41,506 nucleotides of DNA from Acidobacteriaceae bacterium (GTDB lineage: Bacteria > Acidobacteriota > Vicinamibacteria > Vicinamibacterales > CAVVIG01), in NCBI GenBank assembly GCA_031274845.1, contig JAISPN010000015.1, positions 1-41,506 of the forward strand, in the 5' to 3' direction. The translations under genes and the position numbers were made by a program. The notes beneath the pieces were generated by a model. The model saw nothing but the letters and a program-made list of their open reading frames with translations. It was not told the DNA's origin and made no database searches. Shown here one piece after another: positions 27,182 through 33,073 of this stretch. The first letter of the stretch is position 1; every line of letters starts with the position of its first letter.

Positions 27182-27823
27182 TCACCTGGTGCGCGGCACG
27201 TAATACTGCGTGCCGCTGCCCATGCTCTCGATCTGGCGGATCAGATCGTCCACCGCATCCTCGCTCACCGTGGAATCGAACTGCGACGTTTCGACGACGA
27301 GAAGCGGCGTGGTTTCGTAGTGAAAGAAAAAATGGTTGTAGGCCACGTTGAGTTCCCGCAGGTAGTCGGGGCTCGCGGTCGGCGTATCGGTTTCCATGTC
27401 GCGCTCGCGGGCGCGAAGGCGTCTGAGGAGCACGTCGGTTGGCGCCTGCAGGTAGATCACGAGATCGGGTGAAGGGACTTCGCGCGACAGGAGCTCGTAG
27501 AGTTGCTGATAGATGAACAGCTCGTTGTCGTCGAGATTCAGATACGCAAAGATCTTGTCTTTGTCGAACAGGTAGTCCGATACGGTGATCTGGCTGAAGA
27601 GATCGGTTTGGCGCAGGGTCGTCTGCTGACGATGACGGTTCAGCAAATAGAACAGCTGCGCCTGCAACGCCGCGCCGGGACGCTCGGCGTAGAAATCGGC
27701 GAGAAATGGATTCTCGGGATCTTCCAGCACGAGCGCCGCGTCGAGTCGTGTCGCGAGCCGCTCCGCGAGTTGGGTCTTACCCGCGCCGATGGGTCCTTCG
27801 ACAGCGATGTGTCGAAACTGCAC
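27182..27823 (-). CDS. Deoxynucleoside kinase (dGK/dCK family)
   Basis: 213 residues from GTG 27823, the first start before the P-loop. It phosphorylates deoxynucleosides using ATP. The P-loop GPIGAGKT is at 10-17. 'ENPFLADFY' (substrate-site region), 'SDYLFDKDKIFA' and the lid 'LLRRLRARERDMET' match the bacterial deoxyguanosine/deoxyadenosine kinase group. Substrate preference cannot be fixed from sequence. It is the first gene of the minus-strand run, and its promoter region is shared with the HEAT-cyclophilin gene through a 19-bp near-palindrome. Confidence 0.9.
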   Translation of the reverse strand: MQFRHIAVEGPIGAGKTQLAERLATRLDAALVLEDPENPFLADFYAERPGAALQAQLFYLLNRHRQQTTLRQTDLFSQITVSDYLFDKDKIFAYLNLDDNELFIYQQLYELLSREVPSPDLVIYLQAPTDVLLRRLRARERDMETDTPTASPDYLRELNVAYNHFFFHYETTPLLVVETSQFDSTVSEDAVDDLIRQIESMGSGTQYYVPRTR

Positions 27824-27829
27824 AGCGGA

Positions 27830-27848
27830 CCCGATGATATCATTCGGG
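27830..27848. promoter_or_regulatory. Near-palindromic divergent promoter, kinase and HEAT-cyclophilin
   Basis: CCCGATGATATCATTCGGG is a near-perfect palindrome centred on TGATATCA, with one extra T. On each strand it holds TATCAT (27838-27843 plus, 27839-27834 minus), five of six positions of the -10 consensus. Both start codons (ATG 27854, GTG 27823) lie exactly 10 nt beyond their hexamer. It reads as a symmetric two-way promoter, or an operator over such a promoter. Confidence 0.5.
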
Positions 27849-27853
27849 CCGTG

Positions 27854-28062
27854 ATGCGTTCGACGATTGCGCTCGCAATTGCCTGTGTCGCGTCTGCGTG
27901 CGCGAGCGCTCCTCCGGTTCAGACTCCTCGTCTTCCTCCTGCGCCAAGCTTCGAGACAAAGATGTCGTGGATGCTGCGCCTTGAAGATCAGCGCATCCTC
28001 CGAGATCCGGAGGTTCCCGCGCCGCCGCCAGCCGCGATTGCGACAGCTCAAGGGCGTACCCG
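27854..28062 (+). other. Out-of-frame export leader of the HEAT-cyclophilin gene
   Basis: From ATG 27854 a frame encodes MRSTIALAIACVASACASAP, a signal peptide with a possible lipobox cysteine. A Pro-rich stretch with 'SWMLRLEDQRILRDPEVPAPPPAA' follows. This frame is offset by one base from the HEAT-cyclophilin frame, which has a stop at 27982-27984 and no start codon before 28063. Adding one base in the CCC run at 28059-28061 would join the two smoothly (…GRT-PVAPVVAPPPP…). I read it as the true 5' end of the gene, separated by a sequencing error or a real one-base deletion. Confidence 0.7.
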
Positions 28063-29982
28063 GTGGCGCCGGTGGTGGCGCCGCCTCCGCCTCCACCCGA
28101 TCTGGTGCGATTGCTTTCCGACAGCGAAGCGCGAGTGCGCAGACGCGCGGCGCTTGCGGTCGGACGTGTCGGGCTTGCCGCGGGCGTGCCGCCGCTCTTG
28201 CCATTGCTCAAGGACGTGGAACCCGAAGTGCGTCAGATGGCGGCGTTCTCGCTGGGGCTCATCGCCGATCGTGCCGCTGTTCCCGCGCTCGTCGAGGCGC
28301 TTACCGATGCGTCTCCGCTCGTGCAGGGAAGCGCCGCGGAAGCACTTGGGCTCATTGGTGATGCGCAGGCGGCAGCGCCCGTCGGCGCGATGGTGAAATC
28401 GGTCGTCGATAGCGGCGCGCTCGCCACGGTGCCAGACGAAGGGCAAGACGATATACGGAGTACGCCGGCGGCGGTGTTCAGGCTGGGCGTCACGGCGCTC
28501 GTGCGCTTGAAGGCGTACGACGCGCTCGCGTCGGCGGCGCTCGATCCGTCAGGCCGTCCGCGGACGGCCTACTGGCCGCTGGCGTTTGCGCTGCAGCGTC
28601 TCGAAAATCCGCGCGCGTTGACCGCCCTGCTCGCGCTCGCCAGCGACGCGAATCCCTACACGAAGGCGTTTGCCGCGAAGGGGCTCGGCGCGATGGAGAG
28701 CGCCAACGCGGGCGCTGCGCTCGTGCCGCTTGCCGAGAGTCCGGAAAAAAATGTGGCGATCGAAGCGATTCGCTCGCTGGGTCGCTTGCGCTATCGTCCT
28801 GCGGCGCCGGTGCTGCTTCGCCTGGTGCAAGCGCCGCGTGCGGATGCGCGCCTGCGTGCGGAAGCGGTTGCCGCGATTGGGCAGGTTGGCGGCGAGGGTG
28901 TGACGGACGCGCTCATCGACATCCTTGGAGATCCCGTTCCGGGGATTCGCGCGGCGGCGATTCAGTCGTTGGCGCGGATCGACCCGGAAGGGTTCATGGC
29001 GATTCTGTCGGGGCTCGACGAGGATACGCACTGGTCGGTCCGCGCGGCGCTCGCCACCGTGCTCGGGACGCTGACGCCTGAGGCTGGCGCGCCGCGGCTC
29101 AAAGCCATGCTGGAGGATCGCGATTCGCGGGTGGTGCCTGCGGTGATCGCCGCGCTCGTGGCGCTCGGTGTGCCCGATGCCGCGCACATCGCCAGCGAGC
29201 GGTTGACGGTGGACGATCCGTTTGTGCGCGAGGCGGCCGCGCACGCGATTGAAACACTCAAGCCGGTGAACGGCGCTGCGCTGCTGACAGAGGCGTTCGA
29301 TCGCGGTGCGAGAGATGGTATCTATGTGGCGCGCGCGGCGGCGCTGACCGCGCTTGCCGCGTATGGCGCCGCCGCGGCGACGCCAGTGCTCGAGCGTGCG
29401 CTTGCCGATCCCGAATGGGCGGTGCGCGTGCGTGCGGTCACGTTGCTGACGGCGCTCAATGCTGGCAGTGACGCCGCCACCCGCAGCCGCCCCGCGCCGG
29501 CCTTGCCGGCGGATCGGTATGAATCGCCGCGTGTGGTCTCGCCGCCTGTGTCGATCGAGGCGTACATCGAAACGGATAAAGGCGAGATCAAGATCGAACT
29601 CGCGGTGCTCGATGCGCCGCAGACGGTGGCGAACTTCGTCACGCTGGCGCGGAAGGGGTTCTACGACAACGTGCCGTTTCATCGTGTCGTTCCGGACTTC
29701 GTCGTGCAGGGGGGCGATCCGCGTGGTGACGGCGACGGCGGTCCCGGGTACGCGATTCGCGACGAGCTGAACGAGCGCGCGTACCTGCGTGGCGTGGTCG
29801 GCATGGCGCTCGACTGGCCGGATACGGGTGGAAGTCAGTTCTTCATCGCCTACACGCCGCAGCCGCACCTCGACGCGAAGTACACGGTGTTCGGCCGCGT
29901 CACCGCCGGGATGGATGTGGTCGATCAGTTGTTGCCGTGGGATGTGATCCGGCGCGTGCGGATCTGGGACGGAACGGAATAA
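28063..29982 (+). CDS. HEAT-repeat protein with C-terminal cyclophilin (PPIase) domain
   Basis: 639 residues visible from the first in-frame start (GTG 28063); the natural protein probably begins at 27854. Residues 10-470 are tandem HEAT/PBS-lyase-type repeats ('VRLLSDSEARVRRRAALAVGRVG', 'DVEPEVRQMAAFSLGLIAD', 'PLVQGSAAEALGLIGD' and many more). A cyclophilin-type peptidyl-prolyl isomerase domain fills about 498-637, with the active-site 'FHRVVPDFVVQGGDP', 'GGSQFFI' and 'LDAKYTVFGRV'. It would be a folding catalyst on a repeat scaffold, exported if the leader is joined. The HEAT partners are unknown. A strong terminator follows 24 nt after the stop. Confidence 0.9.
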   Translation: MAPVVAPPPPPPDLVRLLSDSEARVRRRAALAVGRVGLAAGVPPLLPLLKDVEPEVRQMAAFSLGLIADRAAVPALVEALTDASPLVQGSAAEALGLIGDAQAAAPVGAMVKSVVDSGALATVPDEGQDDIRSTPAAVFRLGVTALVRLKAYDALASAALDPSGRPRTAYWPLAFALQRLENPRALTALLALASDANPYTKAFAAKGLGAMESANAGAALVPLAESPEKNVAIEAIRSLGRLRYRPAAPVLLRLVQAPRADARLRAEAVAAIGQVGGEGVTDALIDILGDPVPGIRAAAIQSLARIDPEGFMAILSGLDEDTHWSVRAALATVLGTLTPEAGAPRLKAMLEDRDSRVVPAVIAALVALGVPDAAHIASERLTVDDPFVREAAAHAIETLKPVNGAALLTEAFDRGARDGIYVARAAALTALAAYGAAAATPVLERALADPEWAVRVRAVTLLTALNAGSDAATRSRPAPALPADRYESPRVVSPPVSIEAYIETDKGEIKIELAVLDAPQTVANFVTLARKGFYDNVPFHRVVPDFVVQGGDPRGDGDGGPGYAIRDELNERAYLRGVVGMALDWPDTGGSQFFIAYTPQPHLDAKYTVFGRVTAGMDVVDQLLPWDVIRRVRIWDGTE

Positions 29983-30001
29983 CGCGCGCCTTACGAAATG
30001 G

Positions 30002-30031
30002 AAAAGGGGGCGACCGCCGCCCCCTTTTTTT
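30002..30031. terminator. Bidirectional intrinsic terminator
   Basis: GGGGGCG (30006-30012), loop ACCGC, CGCCCCC (30018-30024), then seven T on the plus strand (30025-30031); four A precede the stem and act as a T-tract on the minus strand. It ends the HEAT-cyclophilin gene on the plus strand and the RNA/micro-ORF transcript on the minus strand. Confidence 0.88.
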
Positions 30032-30049
30032 CTAACGGGAATGCCCGGC

Positions 30050-30100
30050 TTAGCGCTTCTTGCCGGCCTTCTTCTTCCCGCCCTTGGCTTTCTTTGCCAT
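30050..30100 (-). CDS. 16-residue lysine-rich micro-ORF
   Basis: ATG 30100 to TAA 30050 encodes MAKKAKGGKKKAGKKR: eight Lys and one Arg in 16 residues, the rest Ala, Gly and Met. AGAGG (30107-30103) lies 2-3 nt before the start, close but usable, and a G7 tract lies just upstream. The sequence resembles the basic tails of histone-H1-like or small ribosome-associated proteins. Binding to nucleic acid is plausible but unproven. It sits between the structured RNA region and a terminator, so it is either the short product of that leader or a coincidental frame. Confidence 0.45.
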   Translation of the reverse strand: MAKKAKGGKKKAGKKR

Positions 30101-30119
30101 TGTCCTCTATCCCCCCCTT

Positions 30120-30314
30120 CATCTGGGTGTAGTGCGCGGACATCCGCGTCAATCGCTGTGGTAGCTGCCGCCTGGCACGCTTACCCGATCGCCGCCGCCC
30201 GTCGCTCGAGGCACCTTCTGCGCCGCTCCGAAAAGGTCCAGGTGCAGAAGAGTGAAGCTGGTGTTTTCCAGCCTCACTAGGGATGGCCTGAGTTCACCAC
30301 CCTCATACCAGATG
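30120..30314 (-). ncRNA. Candidate structured RNA or leader (no family recognised)
   Basis: Minus-strand RNA of about 195 nt. A 7-bp closing helix, CATCTGG (30314-30308) with CCAGATG (30126-30120), encloses several hairpins. These are AGGGTGG/CCATCCCT (30303-30279, one bulge), a 10-bp hairpin (30277-30252, one G-U pair), GGTA…TACC (30185-30160, 10 bp with two bulges) and CGCGG-ATGT-CCGCG (30148-30135). Between them are two mutually exclusive helices, TTCTGC/GCAGAA and GCACCT/AGGTGC (30249-30211). The promoter at 30345-30318 places the 5' end at about 30313-30310. It lacks the tmRNA, SRP, RNase P and TPP landmarks that I know. It could be a cis-acting leader of the micro-ORF or a free small RNA. 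Confidence 0.5.
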
Positions 30315-30317
30315 TAG

Positions 30318-30345
30318 ATTATGGGGGAGAAATTTTGGTTGTCAA
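30318..30345 (-). promoter_or_regulatory. Predicted strong sigma70 promoter of the structured RNA
   Basis: Minus strand: TTGACA (30345-30340), 16 bp, CATAAT (30323-30318). The -35 is perfect and the -10 matches at five of six positions. Predicted start 30313-30310, at the closing stem of the RNA. A second TTGACA lies 24 bp upstream (30369-30364), inside the loop of a palindrome. Confidence 0.65.
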
Positions 30346-30356
30346 GCACAAATGCA

Positions 30357-30378
30357 GAGAATTTGTCAAAAAATTCTC
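30357..30378. promoter_or_regulatory. AT-rich perfect palindrome between RNA promoter and TPR gene
   Basis: GAGAATTT (30357-30364) and AAATTCTC (30371-30378) are perfect inverted 8-mers with a 6-nt spacer. They overlap the stop codon of the TPR gene (30377-30379) and lie 12 bp upstream of the RNA promoter's -35. It could be an operator or UP-like region for the RNA promoter, or a weak 3' hairpin of the TPR mRNA; there is no proper T-tract after it. Confidence 0.4.
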
Positions 30379-31537
30379 AACGCGCGAGATTTGTTGACGC
30401 GAGGCGCGCGCGTTCCTCGCGCGCGCGGCTTCGCACCGCGTCTGGATCGTCAGAGGGCGCGCTCGCAATCGCGCGATCGAATGCCGCGAGCGCACGGTCG
30501 CGAGTGTGTTGCGCCGCGAGCGCGCGACCGAGGAGCAGATTCGCGCGTGCTTCGGCGCCGTACGGAGCGGTGGGTCGCGCATCGACGATCGGTTGCACTG
30601 TTTCCGCCGCGCGCGCGAACTCGCCGAGCGCGATGAGATCGTCCGCGAGTTCGAGTCGCGCGCGCGCGATCGTGAGCGGCGCGAACTCGACGCGCCCGGC
30701 GACGGCGCGATCGAGCAACTGTTGCCAACTGACGCGACTCGCGGCGCGATCGTGGAGGTAGTCGCGCTGAATATCGGCGATGCGCTGAAGGAAGATCGGA
30801 TTGGTGGGGTACTTCGTGTCGAGATTGCGCACCAGTTCCAGCGCGCGCGTTGGTTGATGTTCGTACCAGAGGTAGATGTAGTGAAGTTGATAGTCGGCCT
30901 CGCCCGCGAGCAGGACGCCCTGTTCGCGGGCCGTGAGCATTTCCTTCAGGCCTGCGACGCGGTCGCCACCGGGCATCAGCAGCAGGAATCGCAATGTCTT
31001 GAGCGGCGCCGGGATGATGTCGGCCACGTAGTGGTACAACCCGATGCCGAAGTACGCATCCTTGAGTGCCGGATCGAGCGCGATGGATCGTTCGAGCGCG
31101 GCTTTGATGCGCACGCCGTCGCGTGCCGCGGTCAGGCGCTGTCCTCGCCAGACGCGGAGTTGCGAGAGCGGTCCGTAGGCGCCCGCCAGGTAGAACCATG
31201 CCTCTGGATTATCAGGCGCGCGTTTTGTCCACGCCGTGGCTGCGTCGAGGGCGCGCGTTGACAGTTGCTGGAGCTCTTCGTCGTGCGCGCGGTTGTGCGG
31301 ATCGACGAGGATGCGCCACCAGAGCGCGGAGGCTTGCAGATCGAGGCACGCCTCGCGTGGCGCTGGTGGGCAGGTCTCGCGGATCTGCGCGTCGACGCGC
31401 GACAGTTGTCCGCGCAGGATCGTGTCGTAGACGGCGCCAAGGCGCGCGGTTTCGGTGAGGCCGCCTGCAGGGGCGCCAGCATTGAGCAGCGCGGAGGCGG
31501 CGATGACGAGGGCGACAGGCGCGAGGAATTTGGGCAC
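30377..31537 (-). CDS. Exported TPR-repeat protein
   Basis: 386 residues from GTG 31537, chosen because it begins a signal-like segment (PKFLAPVALVIAASALLNAGAPA) and avoids overlap with tgt. Tetratricopeptide-like helices fill the rest ('DNPEAWFYLAGAYGPLSQL', 'DPALKDAYFGIGLYHYVAD', 'APYGAEARANLLLGRALAA', 'RDRALAAFDRAIAS'), with an Arg-rich C-terminus. It is probably a periplasmic scaffold and contains no catalytic motif. A -10-like TACAAT (31554-31549) is 11 nt before the start, divergent from tgt. Confidence 0.8.
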   Translation of the reverse strand: MPKFLAPVALVIAASALLNAGAPAGGLTETARLGAVYDTILRGQLSRVDAQIRETCPPAPREACLDLQASALWWRILVDPHNRAHDEELQQLSTRALDAATAWTKRAPDNPEAWFYLAGAYGPLSQLRVWRGQRLTAARDGVRIKAALERSIALDPALKDAYFGIGLYHYVADIIPAPLKTLRFLLLMPGGDRVAGLKEMLTAREQGVLLAGEADYQLHYIYLWYEHQPTRALELVRNLDTKYPTNPIFLQRIADIQRDYLHDRAASRVSWQQLLDRAVAGRVEFAPLTIARARLELADDLIALGEFARAAETVQPIVDARPTAPYGAEARANLLLGRALAAQHTRDRALAAFDRAIASAPSDDPDAVRSRAREERARLASTNLAR

Positions 31538-31548
31538 CGCGTGCGCCG

Positions 31549-31558
31549 ATTGTAAACT
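31549..31558. promoter_or_regulatory. Overlapping divergent -10 hexamers, TPR gene and tgt
   Basis: Minus strand TACAAT (31554-31549) lies 11 nt before GTG 31537; plus strand TAAACT (31553-31558) lies 10 nt before ATG 31569. The gap between the two genes is only 31 bp. The minus-strand string TACAATCG is identical to the one before rpiB. Confidence 0.4.
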
Positions 31559-31568
31559 GACCGACTCG

Positions 31569-32726
31569 ATGTCAGATGGACGCTTTGCCTTTCGTGTCAC
31601 GCATCAAGATGGTCGCGCCCGCCGTGGTGTGCTGAGCACCGCGCACGGCGATGTGGAGACGCCGGCGTTTATGCCGGTGGGAACGCAAGGCGCGGTGAAA
31701 GGTGTCACGCATCGCGATCTCGATGATGCCGGCGCGGAGATCTTGCTCAGCAACACCTATCACCTCTACCTGCGGCCTGGTGACGATCTGATCGCGCGCC
31801 GTGGCGGGTTGCACCGCTTCATCGGCTGGAACAAGCCGATGCTCACGGACAGCGGCGGCTTTCAGGTGTTCAGTCTGGCCGAGCGGCGAACGATCACCGA
31901 GGAAGGGGCGCGCTTCAAGTCGCACCTCGATGGGTCGTCGCACCTGCTGACGCCAGAGAAAGCAACCGATATTCAGGCGCAACTTGGCTCGGACATCGCC
32001 ATGGTGCTCGATGAATGTCTGGCGCTGCCAGCGACCGCGGACGAGACGCGCGTGTCGATGGAGCGAACGCTACGTTGGGCCAAACGCGCCCGCGCGCGCT
32101 TCGAGGCGATCCGAGACGGCAACGCGCCGGATGTCATTGCCACAAATGCCGGTCAGGCGCAGTTCGGCATCGTTCAAGGGGGCACCGTGGCCGATCTCCG
32201 GAAGGAGAGCGCTCGTCGCACGGTGGAACTCGGGTTCGAGGCGTACGCGATCGGAGGGTTGAGCGTCGGCGAGCTGCCTGAAGTGATGTACGAGATGGTC
32301 GAGCATGCGGTTGAGCCGTTGCCGCTGGACCGGCCACGCTACTTGATGGGCGTCGGCACGCCGCAGGATCTCGTCGAGGCGGTGGCGCGCGGTGTCGACA
32401 TGTTCGACTGCGTGCTCCCCACGCGGAACGCCAGAAACGGTCAGCTCTTCACCAGCGAGGGGCGTCTCAACATCAAGAACGCGCAGTACGCGGAAGACGA
32501 TCGGCCGCCCGATCCCGCGTGTGACTGCTATACGTGCCGCACCTGCTCGCGTGCCTACCTGCGGCATCTGTTTCAGGCGGGCGAGATGAACGCGGCCACC
32601 CTTAACACATTGCATAACTTACGGTTTTACCTTGACACGCTCAGGCGGATTAGGGACGCTATAGCGTTTGGACGGTTTGAAATTTTCAGGCAATCGCTTC
32701 ACGAGCGTCTGTCTCGCCTCTCATGA
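31569..32726 (+). CDS. tgt: tRNA-guanine transglycosylase (queuine tRNA-ribosyltransferase)
   Basis: 385 residues from ATG 31569. It exchanges the wobble G34 of GUN-anticodon tRNAs for preQ1 in queuosine synthesis. 'EILLSNTYHLYLRPG', 'PMLTDSGGFQVFSL', 'QFGIVQGG', 'AIGGLSVGE' and 'FDCVLPTRNARNG' are present. The zinc ligands are C318, C320, C323 and H349. The last 40 codons turn AT-rich with rare codons (TTA, ATA, AGG), though the protein sequence stays normal. Its stop overlaps the yajC start (ATGA), the standard tgt-yajC-secDF order. Confidence 0.97.
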   Translation: MSDGRFAFRVTHQDGRARRGVLSTAHGDVETPAFMPVGTQGAVKGVTHRDLDDAGAEILLSNTYHLYLRPGDDLIARRGGLHRFIGWNKPMLTDSGGFQVFSLAERRTITEEGARFKSHLDGSSHLLTPEKATDIQAQLGSDIAMVLDECLALPATADETRVSMERTLRWAKRARARFEAIRDGNAPDVIATNAGQAQFGIVQGGTVADLRKESARRTVELGFEAYAIGGLSVGELPEVMYEMVEHAVEPLPLDRPRYLMGVGTPQDLVEAVARGVDMFDCVLPTRNARNGQLFTSEGRLNIKNAQYAEDDRPPDPACDCYTCRTCSRAYLRHLFQAGEMNAATLNTLHNLRFYLDTLRRIRDAIAFGRFEIFRQSLHERLSRLS

Positions 32727-33067
32727 CTAGTTTGGGTCCGCTATTCGCTATGGCGGCGCCGCCGGATGGGAGCAGCCCGTTGCTGCAACTCATTCCGATT
32801 GCGCTCGTTCTCTTAATTTTCTACTTCATCATGTTCCTGCCGATGAAGCGGAAGCAGCAGAAAGTGCAGGACTTCCTGTCCGCGCTCAAGGTCGGCGACC
32901 GCATTATCACGACCGGCGGCATCTACGGACAGGTCACCCGCCTGACGGAGCAGACCGTGCAGCTGCAGATCGCGGACAAGGTTCGCATCGATGTGGCGCG
33001 TCAAGCCATCGGCGGGTATCAAGGGCAGCCGCCCGTTGTCGAATCTCCCGCGGCTGGAAACTCATAA
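32723..33067 (+). CDS. yajC: Preprotein translocase subunit YajC
   Basis: 114 residues. It is a single-span inner-membrane partner of SecDF. The membrane segment (about residues 20-40, 'LLQLIPIALVLLIFYFIMFL') is followed by the conserved 'PMKRKQQKVQDFLSALKVGDRIITTGGIYG' region, whose parts are diagnostic, and a Pro-rich tail. The start overlaps the tgt stop and secD follows after 6 nt. Confidence 0.95.
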   Translation: MTSLGPLFAMAAPPDGSSPLLQLIPIALVLLIFYFIMFLPMKRKQQKVQDFLSALKVGDRIITTGGIYGQVTRLTEQTVQLQIADKVRIDVARQAIGGYQGQPPVVESPAAGNS

Positions 33068-33073
33068 GAAGCC

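Noticed and set aside
27854..28062. Programmed -1 ribosomal frameshift in the HEAT-cyclophilin gene
   Set aside because: No X-XXY-YYZ slippery site or downstream pseudoknot is evident near the junction; an indel in the CCC run is simpler.
30041..30280. 79-codon plus-strand frame after the terminator
   Set aside because: Lies just past a strong terminator, has no ribosome-binding site, and overlaps the minus-strand RNA and micro-ORF.
30120..30314. tmRNA, SRP RNA, RNase P or 6S RNA as identity of the structured RNA
   Set aside because: No GGAAGGAAGCA-type SRP loop, no tmRNA 3' acceptor or tag frame, no RNase P core. The fold is multibranched rather than the single long hairpin with a central bubble of 6S RNA.
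30149..30349. 66-codon minus-strand frame in the 30 kb intergenic region
   Set aside because: Starts upstream of the predicted transcription start and overlaps the structured RNA; no recognisable protein features.
32632..32665. TTGACA…TATAGC as a promoter inside tgt
   Set aside because: Spacing is 22 bp, too long for a sigma70 promoter; only the composition anomaly is reported.
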